A stretch of DNA of 7,827 nucleotides from Candidatus Avimicrobium faecavium (GTDB lineage Bacteria > Bacillota > Clostridia > Oscillospirales > Ruminococcaceae). The DNA is taken from NCBI GenBank assembly GCA_904419105.1, contig CAJFQR010000067.1, positions 1 to 7,827 on the forward strand, read 5' to 3'. The stretch's first letter is position 1. Every line of letters starts with the position of its first letter. The position numbers and the translations under genes were made by a program. The notes under the pieces were generated by a model. It saw nothing but the letters and a program-made list of their open reading frames with translations. It made no database searches and was not told the DNA's origin. This document shows positions 1 through 6,270 of this stretch, piece after piece.

Positions 1-1
1 A

Positions 2-178
2 CCGGTGGGGATGGAGGTGCGTGCCGTGGCTACCATCACCGAAGTCGACGGCAAAAAGGTGAAGTTTGCCATCGAGGCCTACGACGAAGCCGGTCTCATC
101 GGCAAGGGCGAGCACCTGCGCATCATCGTCACCAGGGACCGCTTTGTCCAGGGCGCCTATGATAAGCTGAACAAGTGA
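2..178 (+). CDS. FlK-like hotdog-fold thioesterase family protein, 3' part only
   Basis: The window opens inside this gene. Frame 2 runs open from the edge to a TGA at 176-178, followed at once by an in-frame TAG, giving 58 visible residues. The start PVGMEVRAVATITEVDGKK, then AIEAYDEAGLIGKGEH and a short basic tail, matches the second half of small thioesterases of the fluoroacetyl-CoA thioesterase (FlK)-like group. In these the TPVGM strand leads into an EVDG turn and an 'AYDE..lIGeGtHeR' strand. Such proteins are soluble hotdog dimers of about 125-135 residues, and most have no defined acyl-CoA substrate. The ATG at 11 is in frame but lies inside the conserved core, so it is probably not the start. 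The N-terminal half with the catalytic residues lies outside the window, so activity cannot be judged. Family assignment is from pattern recognition of the visible half. Confidence 0.72.
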   Translation, partial: PVGMEVRAVATITEVDGKKVKFAIEAYDEAGLIGKGEHLRIIVTRDRFVQGAYDKLNK

Positions 179-195
179 TAGTTTGATCGAAGCAG

Positions 196-236
196 ATGAT
201 CCCGGCAGGCCAATACGGCTGCCGGGATCATTTTTC
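196..236 (+). terminator. Rho-independent terminator of the thioesterase gene
   Basis: A perfect 13-bp stem is formed by 196-208 (ATGATCCCGGCAG) and 219-231 (CTGCCGGGATCAT), with a 10-nt loop. A T-rich run (231-235, then CTCTT) follows directly. It lies 18 nt after the stop codon and separates the thioesterase gene from the PadR promoter. Confidence 0.9.
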
Positions 237-270
237 TCTTGCATTTTCCCATCTGTTCTGATATTATTAT

Positions 271-300
271 GTTACACGATATATCGCGATGCGATATAAT
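271..300 (+). promoter_or_regulatory. Sigma-A-like promoter of the padR-DUF2812 operon
   Basis: A consensus -10 box TATAAT lies at 295-300. GTTACA at 271-276 gives 4 of 6 matches to the -35 consensus with an 18-bp spacer. Transcription would start near 306-308, leaving a very short leader that holds little more than the ribosome binding site GGGAGG at 309-314. The surrounding sequence is AT-rich compared with the flanking genes. Confidence 0.72.
280..298 (+). promoter_or_regulatory. Putative PadR autoregulatory operator
   Basis: A perfect inverted repeat TATATCGC-GAT-GCGATATA (arms 280-287 and 291-298, 3-nt spacer) covers the spacer of the promoter and four bases of the -10 box. A dimeric winged-helix repressor bound here would block RNA polymerase. 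PadR proteins commonly repress their own operons through AT-rich dyads placed like this. That the site belongs to the adjacent PadR is inference from position. The dyad also contains the in-frame ATG at 289, which argues against that codon being the start of padR. Confidence 0.65.
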
Positions 301-321
301 ATTGCAACGGGAGGGAGTAGG

Positions 322-630
322 ATGCCGGAGCGCCAGCCCATGAGCGAGGCGATGTACTATATCCTGCTGGCGCTGCGCCATCCGGTGCACGGCTATGGCA
401 TCATGCAGCGGGTGCGGGAGCTCTCCGGCGGGCGGTTGGTGCTCGGACCGGGCACACTCTACGGCATCCTCACCCGGATGCAGGGAGAGGGTCTCATCGT
501 GCTGGAGGGCATCAATGGCCGCCGGAAGGTGTACACTCTCACCGAAACCGGACAGGAGGCACTTCTCGCCGAATACCGGCGGTTGAAACAGATGGTGGAG
601 GACAGCTCGGTGCTGGAGGAGGATGTGTGA
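322..630 (+). CDS. PadR family transcriptional regulator
   Basis: This is a small DNA-binding repressor of 102 residues, typical of the short PadR subfamily 2. It is almost entirely a winged helix-turn-helix. The first helix is MSEAMYYILLALRH (7-20), followed by the signature GYGIMQRV (24-31). The recognition segment is LGPGTLYGILTRMQGEGLI (41-59), and the wing is RRKVYTLTETGQEAL (67-81). A C-terminal dimerisation helix fills residues 82-100. The start at 322 has GGGAGG at 309-314, 7 nt away. The in-frame ATG at 289 lies inside the promoter dyad, upstream of the expected transcription start, and has no Shine-Dalgarno. The stop overlaps the next gene by one base (TGATG), so the two are probably translationally coupled. 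Family assignment is secure. The inducer and any targets beyond its own operon are unknown. Confidence 0.93.
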   Translation: MPERQPMSEAMYYILLALRHPVHGYGIMQRVRELSGGRLVLGPGTLYGILTRMQGEGLIVLEGINGRRKVYTLTETGQEALLAEYRRLKQMVEDSSVLEEDV

Positions 631-1793
631 TGCTGGGACGATATGCCGTTCATCCGATGGAATTTGCCATCGGCGATACCGAACAGTTTTACGAGAAGAT
701 GGCTGCGGACGGCTGGATCCTGGAAAAGCGCGGCGCAGTATTCTCACGTTTTCGGAGAGGGGAGCCTCAGCGGCTGCGCTACCGCATCGAGCTCGCCGAA
801 AGCCGTATGCTGGACCCGGAGCCCATCGCCCGGCTGTCGGAGGAACAGATTGCCGTCTATGAGGACTGCGGCTGGCAATTTGTCACCCGGCACGGGCTCA
901 TCTATGTGTTCTCCGCCCCAGCGGACGGCGATGCACCGGAATTCTATACCGCTCCGGAACAGCAGGCGGCTGTGTTCAAACCCATTCTGCGGCAAATCGC
1001 CCTCTCGTTTTTGGTCACAGCGGCCTTTTTCGCCCTCTATACCGCTATCTTTCTGAGCAGCCGGAGTTATGCCGCCGGCGGCTTTTGGTGGGATCTCTAC
1101 TACACCTTCCTGACGGCGCCGGGCCTGACGCTGCTCTGCCTGGGCTGGCTGGCATGGGTGCTCTTTTACACGATCTATTCCGCTGCGCAGTATCTGTTGC
1201 TCTACCGGCGGCTGCGCAGGGGGATCCCGATGGATCACGCGCCTGGTCATCGGTTTCTTCTGTACAAGACGGTGCGGGCGCTGCTGTGGACGCTGATGCT
1301 TGCCGGGGCATTACAGGGAGCGGTTCAGGGTCTCACCCGGGAAAAAGGAGAACTGCCCACTGCCGCCGAGGGTCCCTATCTGCTGCTCGATGCACTTGGC
1401 ATTGAAGGGGAGAGAGGTTCCACCATGTCCGGCCTTCCATACAATGTCTTCGAACTGCAGCAGACACCGCTGCTCACCTTTTGGGATACCAGCGAGAGCG
1501 TCCTTGTCGCGCCGAAGGAGGATATCTGGCTCGTCCAGCAGGTCTACGAACTCGCCGATGAGCGTCTTGCCCCCGGATTGGTCACCGCTCTGTGCTACCG
1601 GAGCATCTTCAACGACGGCCCGTCGGACTTCGCCCATCTGTCGGACGACCGGTTCGATCAGGTCCTTGCAGGGCGGGACACGCTTATCGTCGCCCGTGGA
1701 TCTCAGGTGTGGTGTTTTACCCATCTGTTTGAGTATAATCCGCCTACGGTGCAGGATCTGCTGGACGGCGTTGCCGCCCTTCCGGCAGAGTGA
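630..1793 (+). CDS. DUF2812 domain-containing membrane protein
   Basis: The N-terminal 110 residues resemble DUF2812. They hold two weak repeats, EKMAADGWILEKRGAVFSRF followed by an RYRIEL strand (about 22-54), then YEDCGWQFVTRHGLIYVFS (about 77-95). Three hydrophobic stretches follow at about 122-143, 157-180 and 213-234. The loop between the second and third is very basic (YRRLRRG, about 192-198), so by the positive-inside rule the DUF2812 part should be cytoplasmic and the last 150 residues extracytoplasmic. That C-terminal part includes PYNVFELQQTPLLTFWDTSE (270-289). The start is ATG 630, with GGAGGAGG at 615-622 spaced 7 nt away. GTG 627 would add one residue at a poorer spacing. PadR-DUF2812 pairs are common in Firmicutes, usually with the membrane protein controlled by the repressor. 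No biochemical function is established, and none is proposed here. Confidence 0.85.
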   Translation: MLGRYAVHPMEFAIGDTEQFYEKMAADGWILEKRGAVFSRFRRGEPQRLRYRIELAESRMLDPEPIARLSEEQIAVYEDCGWQFVTRHGLIYVFSAPADGDAPEFYTAPEQQAAVFKPILRQIALSFLVTAAFFALYTAIFLSSRSYAAGGFWWDLYYTFLTAPGLTLLCLGWLAWVLFYTIYSAAQYLLLYRRLRRGIPMDHAPGHRFLLYKTVRALLWTLMLAGALQGAVQGLTREKGELPTAAEGPYLLLDALGIEGERGSTMSGLPYNVFELQQTPLLTFWDTSESVLVAPKEDIWLVQQVYELADERLAPGLVTALCYRSIFNDGPSDFAHLSDDRFDQVLAGRDTLIVARGSQVWCFTHLFEYNPPTVQDLLDGVAALPAE

Positions 1794-1844
1794 CCAGTTT
1801 CTTTTTGCCCTTTTTGTCGCAGATGGAGAAAACCGCGGCTGCTC

Positions 1845-1873
1845 TTGTGTTTTCTGTATGATGGGAGTATAGT
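1845..1873 (+). promoter_or_regulatory. Putative promoter of the flavodoxin gene
   Basis: TTGTGT at 1845-1850 and TATAGT at 1868-1873 are separated by 17 bp. The -10 box is a 5 of 6 match, the -35 box only 3 of 6. No clear terminator was found between the DUF2812 stop (1793) and this site, so read-through from upstream remains possible. Confidence 0.5.
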
Positions 1874-1921
1874 GGCAGTAGAGGTTTTATCAAATTTACA
1901 AAAAAGGAAGGATGACCAACG

Positions 1922-2401
1922 ATGAAATTAGCAATCGTGTACTACACCGAGACCGGCAACACCCAAAAAGCCGCCGAGTTTGTGGCAGAGGGGATGAAGA
2001 AGGCGGAAGGTGTTGAGGTGGCTCTTTTCCCATTGGATGCGATTGATGAGAACTTCCTCGAAGAGGCAAAGGCTGTCGTATTTGGTGCCCCGACTTTTTA
2101 TGCCGATACCTGCTGGCAGATGAAGAAGTTCTTCGACGGGACCAAGCTTCCCCTGGCCGGAAAGATCGGTGCAACCTTCGGCACTGCCGGCTATCTGCAG
2201 GGCGGTTGTGAGGTGGCCTTGATGAACAATGTTGTTCGTATGCTCTGCAAGGGGATGCTGGTCTATTCCGGCGGCACCGCCCTCGGTGAGCCGCTGACTC
2301 ATCTGGGCGCCATCGCTCTGGATGGCCATGTGGAAGAGCAGAAGGAACAGTTTATCGCCCTCGGCGAACGGGTCGCTGCTGCCGCTTCCAAACTTCAGTA
2401 A
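1922..2401 (+). CDS. Flavodoxin family protein (WrbA/flavodoxin-like FMN-binding fold)
   Basis: A cytoplasmic FMN-binding protein of 159 residues, likely an electron carrier or small quinone/flavin reductase. The first strand and phosphate-binding loop, KLAIVYYTETGNTQKAAEF (2-20), carry the T-E-T-G-N-T motif that grips the FMN phosphate. The second FMN loop is VVFGAPTFYADT (52-63), and the third is FGTAGYLQGG (86-95). The glycine-rich AGYLQGG plus the following CEVALMNN helix resemble flavodoxin/WrbA-type proteins more than the acidic classical flavodoxins. The length fits a single short-chain domain with no fused module. Its Shine-Dalgarno GGAAGG (1906-1911) lies 10 nt before the ATG. An overlapping ATG at 1912 opens the wrong frame. 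The gene has its own promoter and terminator, so it is probably monocistronic and not part of the transporter operon. Redox partner and exact activity cannot be read from the sequence. Confidence 0.9.
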   Translation: MKLAIVYYTETGNTQKAAEFVAEGMKKAEGVEVALFPLDAIDENFLEEAKAVVFGAPTFYADTCWQMKKFFDGTKLPLAGKIGATFGTAGYLQGGCEVALMNNVVRMLCKGMLVYSGGTALGEPLTHLGAIALDGHVEEQKEQFIALGERVAAAASKLQ

Positions 2402-2417
2402 AACAGACATTTCAGTG

Positions 2418-2458
2418 CAGGCCGTCCGGCAACTTGCCCGGTTGCGGCCTGTTTTTTT
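2418..2458 (+). terminator. Rho-independent terminator of the flavodoxin gene
   Basis: CAGGCC (2418-2423) pairs with GGCCTG (2446-2451). After a bulge, an inner stem forms from GCAAC (2429-2433) and GTTGC (2441-2445) around a 7-nt loop. Seven Ts (2452-2458) follow directly. It begins 17 nt after the flavodoxin stop. Confidence 0.9.
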
Positions 2459-2521
2459 GCAATTTTTAAGAGATTGTGGCGGATGTATTACTTAATAGTA
2501 GCTTTTTTCGCCATATTACGA

Positions 2522-2527
2522 TATAAT
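2522..2527 (+). promoter_or_regulatory. Putative -10 box of the nucleoside transporter operon
   Basis: TATAAT sits in an AT-rich stretch (2459-2532) between the flavodoxin terminator and the ABC operon. No good -35 lies 16-18 bp upstream (the best is TAGCTT at 2499-2504), which suggests a weak or activator-dependent promoter. Transcription from here would give a leader of about 70 nt. Confidence 0.55.
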
Positions 2528-2540
2528 AAAACTGTATGGG

Positions 2541-2568
2541 TCGGCGCAGGAGCCTGTTTCTGCGCCGA
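2541..2568 (+). promoter_or_regulatory. Leader hairpin upstream of the ABC operon
   Basis: TCGGCGCAG (2541-2549) and CTGCGCCGA (2560-2568) form a perfect 9-bp GC-rich stem with a 10-nt loop. It sits just after the expected transcription start and 18 nt before the Shine-Dalgarno. There is no U-run after it, so it is not an intrinsic terminator. It could be a 5'-end mRNA stabiliser or a protein-binding site. It does not match the purine riboswitch consensus. Confidence 0.5.
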
Positions 2569-2585
2569 TGTGTCAACAACTATTT

Positions 2586-2606
2586 AGGAGAGGGTGACAA
2601 TGTGTG
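2586..2606 (+). promoter_or_regulatory. Ribosome binding site and GTG start of the ABC ATPase gene
   Basis: AGGAGAGGG (2586-2594) lies 9 nt before the GTG at 2604. A closer ATG at 2600-2602 is out of frame and would encode only MCGIRCG before a TAA at 2621-2623. The first in-frame ATG is at 2640, inside the conserved QMRGIKKYFG strand, so GTG 2604 is the best start. Confidence 0.7.
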
Positions 2607-4139
2607 GCATCCGTTGCGGATAAAGAATACGCAGTTCAGATGCGGGGGATCAAGAAGTATTTTGGCTCCTTCTGCGCGCTGAACGGTGTACAGCTCGATG
2701 TGGAAAAGGGCACCATCCACGCCCTGCTTGGCGAAAACGGCGCCGGCAAGTCCACACTGATGAACATTCTGTACGGGCTGTATCAGGCTGATGAGGGGGA
2801 GATCCTTATCAACGGCCGCCCGGAGAACATCAAGAATCCGGCCACAGCCATCAAATTGGGAATCGGTATGGTGCACCAGCACTTTATGCTGGTGGAACCG
2901 TTCACCGTGACCCAGAACATCATGCTCGGCATGGAAAAGACCCGCTTCGGCGGCGTGATCGATGAGGCTTCCATCCGCAAGGATGTGCTTGAGCTCTCGG
3001 AACGATATGGGCTTATCGTCGATCCGGACGCCAAGATCGAGGACATCTCGGTCGGAATGCAGCAGCGTGTGGAGATCCTCAAGGCCCTCTATCGGGGCGC
3101 TGAGATCCTGATCCTCGATGAACCCACTGCCGTTCTGACACCGCAGGAGATCGGGGAGCTGATCGAGATTATGCGCAAGCTCGCCAGCGATGGTAAGACG
3201 GTGATCATCATTACCCACAAGCTCGGCGAAATCAAAAAGAGCGCAGACTACTGCACCATCATCCGCCGGGGCGTCTACATCGATACCGTCAGGGTGGAAG
3301 AGGTGGACGAGACCAGTCTCGCTTCGATGATGGTCGGCCGGGAGGTTAAGCTCACCGTCACCAAGGAGAAGGCCGATCCCGGGGAAGTCATTCTGGAGAT
3401 CGACGGCCTTACCGTTGCTGACAGCCGCGGCATCGACCGGGTCAAGGACCTGTCGCTGCAGGTGCGCCGGGGGGAGATTGTCGGCATTGCCGGCATCGAT
3501 GGCAACGGTCAGCAGGAGTTGGTGGAGGCCATCATGAATATGGTACCTGCCAAAAGCGGCACCATCACGGTCAAGGGCCGCGAGATCCAGAACCGCACCC
3601 CGGCCCAGACCCTCGCTGCCGGTGTCTCCACTATCCCGGAGGACCGGCACAAGCACGGGCTCGTTCTCGACTTCTCGGTGGCGGAAAACTTTGTTATTGA
3701 GAACTTCCGGCAGGCTCCCTATTCCTCCCACGGGATTCTTGACCACAAGGCCATCAAGGAGCACGCCGCCCAGCTCATCGAAAAATTCGATGTCCGTCCG
3801 GCTGGCTGCGAGCTGAATCCGGCTCGAGGACTCTCCGGCGGCAATCAGCAGAAGCTGATTATTGCCCGCGAGGTGGACAATGACCCCGATATCCTCATCG
3901 CCGTCCAGCCCACCCGCGGCCTCGATGTCGGCGCCATTGAGTATGTGCACAAGGCGCTGATCAATGTCCGGGACCAGGGTAAAGCGGTGCTGCTGATCTC
4001 GCTGGAGCTGGACGAGGTCATGGATGTGTCCGACCGCATTGCCGTCATCTACGACGGCACCATCGTCGACAGCTTCGACGCCGAAGGCGCCGACGAAAAT
4101 CACATCGGTCTGATGATGGCAGGAGGGAAGCGCAAATGA
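2604..4139 (+). CDS. Nucleoside ABC transporter ATP-binding protein (two fused NBDs, NupO/YufO-like)
   Basis: A 511-residue cytoplasmic ATPase that powers the importer formed with the next two gene products. NBD1 is complete: Walker A GENGAGKST (43-51), signature VGMQQR (150-155), Walker B ILILDEPTA (168-176) and H-loop ITH (203-205). NBD2 has an ideal signature LSGGNQQK (410-417), but its Walker A is degraded to GIDGNGQQE (297-305, no lysine), its Walker B glutamate is replaced (IAVQPTRGLD, 432-441) and its H-loop histidine is missing (LISLELDE). This asymmetry is normal for the RbsA/YufO class, so it is not a defect. The closest characterised relatives are B. subtilis NupO and L. lactis NupA, which serve guanosine or broad nucleoside uptake. 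The GTG start follows AGGAGAGGG. The stop overlaps the first permease start as ATGA. Nucleoside specificity is inferred from the family and from the downstream phosphorylase. Confidence 0.93.
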   Translation: MASVADKEYAVQMRGIKKYFGSFCALNGVQLDVEKGTIHALLGENGAGKSTLMNILYGLYQADEGEILINGRPENIKNPATAIKLGIGMVHQHFMLVEPFTVTQNIMLGMEKTRFGGVIDEASIRKDVLELSERYGLIVDPDAKIEDISVGMQQRVEILKALYRGAEILILDEPTAVLTPQEIGELIEIMRKLASDGKTVIIITHKLGEIKKSADYCTIIRRGVYIDTVRVEEVDETSLASMMVGREVKLTVTKEKADPGEVILEIDGLTVADSRGIDRVKDLSLQVRRGEIVGIAGIDGNGQQELVEAIMNMVPAKSGTITVKGREIQNRTPAQTLAAGVSTIPEDRHKHGLVLDFSVAENFVIENFRQAPYSSHGILDHKAIKEHAAQLIEKFDVRPAGCELNPARGLSGGNQQKLIIAREVDNDPDILIAVQPTRGLDVGAIEYVHKALINVRDQGKAVLLISLELDEVMDVSDRIAVIYDGTIVDSFDAEGADENHIGLMMAGGKRK

Positions 4140-5272
4140 AGCAGATCGAAAAAGCACTCCGCCGTCCCATCACAGGGATCCTTATCTCGATCGTCATGGG
4201 CTTTATCGTCGGTGCGGTGGTGCTCACCATTGCCGGTTACAGTCCGCTGGCCGCCTATCGGGAGATGATTCTCGGTGTATTCTCCAAACCCAAGTATATG
4301 GTGCAGGTGATTATCCGTGCTACACCGCTGATCTTCACCGGCTTGAGCATCTCCTTCGCCTTTAAGACCGGTATGTTCAACATCGGCGCCGAAGGTCAGG
4401 CCATCATGGGTATGGTCACCGCCGCCGTAGTGGGCTACTGCATCGAGCTGCCGCCGGTGATCCACTTTATCGCCGTTGCTCTGGCCGCCATTGTCGTGGC
4501 TGGCCTGTGGGGAGCGCTGGTGGGTGTCCTCAAGGCCAAGTTCGGCATTCACGAGGTTATCTCCGGCATTATGCTCAACTGGATTGCCCTTTACTTCAAC
4601 AATTTTATGATCAGTATGCCTTGGCTGAAAAAACCCGAGGCTGAGGCCTCTTATGAGGTGCTGGAGAGCAGCTGGCTGGTGGTTCTCAACAGCTGGAAGA
4701 CCTCCGATGCCGGCCGTGAGTGGCTGCTGGACGGCACCCATCCGGTGCTTTCGGATGTGTTGATCCGCACCGATCTCAACTACGGCATCTTTCTGGCCAT
4801 TGCCGCGGCAGCACTGGTGTGGTTTCTGCTCACCCGTACCACCAAGGGCTACGAGATGCGCGCGGTGGGCTCCGGTGCCGATGTCGCCCGCTTTGCCGGC
4901 ATCAATGTCAACAAGAACCTGATCCTCTCGCTGGCCATCGCCGGTGCGCTGGCGGGCTTGGCCGGTGCGGTGGTCATCACCGGCACGATGCCGCACCGCA
5001 TCTCGGTGCTCACTGCCCAGCCCGGCTATGGGTTTGACGGCATCTCGGTGGCACTGATGGCCAATACCTCTCCGTTCGGCGTCATTGCCTCGGCGCTGCT
5101 TTTTGCGGGACTGCAGTACGGCGGCTCCTCGATCCAGGCGGAGCTTGGTGCGCCGAGTGAGATCATCAACATCGTGATCGGTACCATCATCTTCTTCATC
5201 GCCATGAGCGGTGCGTTCCGGATGCTGGCCGACTATCTCGAGAAGAGGAGGGGCAGAAGCGATGGCAAGTAA
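4136..5272 (+). CDS. Nucleoside ABC transporter permease, first subunit (NupP/YufP-like)
   Basis: A 378-residue integral membrane protein of the BPD_transp_2 family, forming half of the transmembrane channel. After a short basic N-terminus comes a first membrane segment (about 13-34), then the conserved loop ATPLIFTGLSISFAFKTG (62-79) leading into MFNIGAEGQ (80-88). Further hydrophobic helices lie at about 89-104, 109-131, 142-160, 215-233, 261-282, 311-329 and 343-362. The segment TTKGYEMRAVGSGADVARFA (235-254) is the probable coupling region that contacts the ATPase. GYGFDGISVALMANTSPFG (297-315) is the other conserved block. Length and motifs fit the longer permease of the NupOPQ type. AGGAGGG (4121-4127) is 8 nt before the ATG, which overlaps the ATPase stop by 4 nt. 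The end overlaps the second permease by 11 nt, so all three ABC genes look translationally coupled. Confidence 0.92.
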   Translation: MKQIEKALRRPITGILISIVMGFIVGAVVLTIAGYSPLAAYREMILGVFSKPKYMVQVIIRATPLIFTGLSISFAFKTGMFNIGAEGQAIMGMVTAAVVGYCIELPPVIHFIAVALAAIVVAGLWGALVGVLKAKFGIHEVISGIMLNWIALYFNNFMISMPWLKKPEAEASYEVLESSWLVVLNSWKTSDAGREWLLDGTHPVLSDVLIRTDLNYGIFLAIAAAALVWFLLTRTTKGYEMRAVGSGADVARFAGINVNKNLILSLAIAGALAGLAGAVVITGTMPHRISVLTAQPGYGFDGISVALMANTSPFGVIASALLFAGLQYGGSSIQAELGAPSEIINIVIGTIIFFIAMSGAFRMLADYLEKRRGRSDGK

Positions 5273-6191
5273 TATTTTCCTGGCGATCACCATTACCTTT
5301 ATGTATGCAGCTCCGCTGATTCTCACCGCGCTCGGCGGTGTGGTCAGCGAGCGATCAGGTGTCATCAACATCGGCCTGGAGGGCATGATGGTCATGGGTG
5401 CCTTTACCGGTGCGGCGGTGGGATACTACACCGCCAATCCCTGGCTTGGCTTCCTGGCAGCGGGGCTTGCCGGCGGCGCACTGGCGCTGCTCCACGCAGT
5501 GGCTTCGGTCACCTTCAAGGCCAACCAGACCATCTCCGGTGTGGCGCTCAACTTCATCGGTCAGGGCCTGGCGCTCTTCCTCTGCCGGCTGTTCTTTGAA
5601 GGTGCCACAATGAGCAAGACCGTCCCGAACCCGATGCCCAAGCTGTTTGGTTTTCTTGGGCTCCCCCAGGTGGACGGGATTCTGGCTCAGCTCAATGTGG
5701 ATATGACCTTCATCATTGCGGTGCTGCTCACTGTTGTGATCTGGTTCGTCATGTACCGGACCAAGTGGGGTCTGCGGCTCCGGGCTGTCGGTGAACATCC
5801 TGCCGCCGCTGATACCCTCGGTGTTAATGTCTATGCGGTGCGCTATGCGGCGGTGTTCATCTCCGGTATTCTCGCAGGTTTTGGCGGTGCTGCCCAGTCG
5901 CTGGCGGTGGTCTCTCTCTTCACGCCAACTGTCATCTCCGGCCAGGGCTTTATCGCCATGGCGGCTGTGATCTTCGGCAAGTGGACGCCCCACGGCGCGA
6001 TGCTGGCCTGCCTGATCTTCGCCTTTGCTCAGGCTCTGGTGGTACTGCTCGGCGGCGGTGCGGTGCAGATCTCGCCGCAGCTGCTGTCGATGCTGCCCTA
6101 TGTCCTTACCATCCTTGTGTTGGTACTCTTTGTGGGTAAGGCCGTCTCCCCGAAGGCGGACGGCGTCCCCTATGAAAAGGGCGCACGGTAA
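5262..6191 (+). CDS. Nucleoside ABC transporter permease, second subunit (NupQ/YufQ-like)
   Basis: A 309-residue integral membrane protein, the shorter partner of the permease pair. The conserved block TALGGVVSERSGVINIGLEG (22-41) mirrors the FNIGAEGQ block of the first permease. Hydrophobic segments lie at about 5-24, 40-57, 62-83, 90-110, 147-166, 194-216, 228-240, 247-264 and 277-294. LRLRAVGEHPAAADTLGVNV (171-190) is the likely ATPase-coupling loop, and GQGFIAMAAVIFGKWTPHG (228-246) is the second family block. The start is ATG 5262, preceded by GAGGAGGGG (5245-5253) at 8 nt. An in-frame ATG at 5211 would add 17 non-conserved residues from inside the first permease gene and has no good Shine-Dalgarno. 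The product pairs with the first permease and the ATPase. Substrate is inferred from the family and from the neighbouring phosphorylase. Confidence 0.92.
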   Translation: MASNIFLAITITFMYAAPLILTALGGVVSERSGVINIGLEGMMVMGAFTGAAVGYYTANPWLGFLAAGLAGGALALLHAVASVTFKANQTISGVALNFIGQGLALFLCRLFFEGATMSKTVPNPMPKLFGFLGLPQVDGILAQLNVDMTFIIAVLLTVVIWFVMYRTKWGLRLRAVGEHPAAADTLGVNVYAVRYAAVFISGILAGFGGAAQSLAVVSLFTPTVISGQGFIAMAAVIFGKWTPHGAMLACLIFAFAQALVVLLGGGAVQISPQLLSMLPYVLTILVLVLFVGKAVSPKADGVPYEKGAR

Positions 6192-6214
6192 CACGGCGTT
6201 CTCTCACACTTTTG

Positions 6215-6246
6215 CAGCCGTCAACTCTCCATGGGTCTGACGGCTG
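6215..6246 (+). promoter_or_regulatory. Intercistronic hairpin between permease and phosphorylase genes
   Basis: CAGCCGTCA (6215-6223) and TGACGGCTG (6238-6246) form a perfect 9-bp stem with a 14-nt loop, followed by only TTTGATAT. The tail is too poor for a strong terminator. It may act as a partial terminator or as an mRNA processing or stability element that sets phosphorylase expression apart from the transporter. No separate promoter for the phosphorylase was seen. Confidence 0.55.
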
Positions 6247-6270
6247 TTTGATATGGAGGATTTTTGCCTT

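Noticed and set aside
289..321. Upstream ATG at 289 as the padR start
   Set aside because: It falls inside the promoter dyad and upstream of the predicted transcription start, and has no Shine-Dalgarno. ATG 322 has a well-spaced one and gives the usual PadR length.
157..747. Minus-strand open frame of 196 codons over the padR region
   Set aside because: It runs across a terminator, a promoter and the well-supported padR gene, and its sequence has no domain-like pattern.
2489..2500. Short TACT-TAAT-AGTA dyad upstream of the ABC promoter as an activator site
   Set aside because: The arms are only 4 bp in an AT-rich region, a level expected by chance.
2528..2600. Purine riboswitch in the ABC operon leader
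   Set aside because: Purine riboswitches often precede nucleoside transporters, but the three-way junction core (paired loops and conserved junction pyrimidines) is not present. Only a single simple hairpin is seen.
3484..3998. Apparent loss of catalytic residues in the second nucleotide-binding domain
   Set aside because: The missing Walker A lysine, Walker B glutamate and H-loop histidine are characteristic of the second domain in RbsA/YufO-type ATPases, so this is normal and not decay.
2580..4157. Long minus-strand open frame (525 codons) opposite the ABC ATPase gene
   Set aside because: It mirrors a gene with unmistakable Walker and LSGGQ motifs. Its translation shows no recognisable domain and is low in complexity, with abundant D, H and L from the antisense of GC-rich codons. 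No Shine-Dalgarno or promoter was seen for it.
4100..5395. Minus-strand open frame of 431 codons opposite the first permease
   Set aside because: It is the antisense shadow of a GC-rich membrane protein gene. Its composition is rich in H, D, G and R without motifs, and it spans two genes on the other strand.
5355..6194. Minus-strand open frame of 279 codons opposite the second permease
   Set aside because: Same artefact: a hydrophilic H/E/R-rich translation antisense to a hydrophobic protein, with no gene-start signals.
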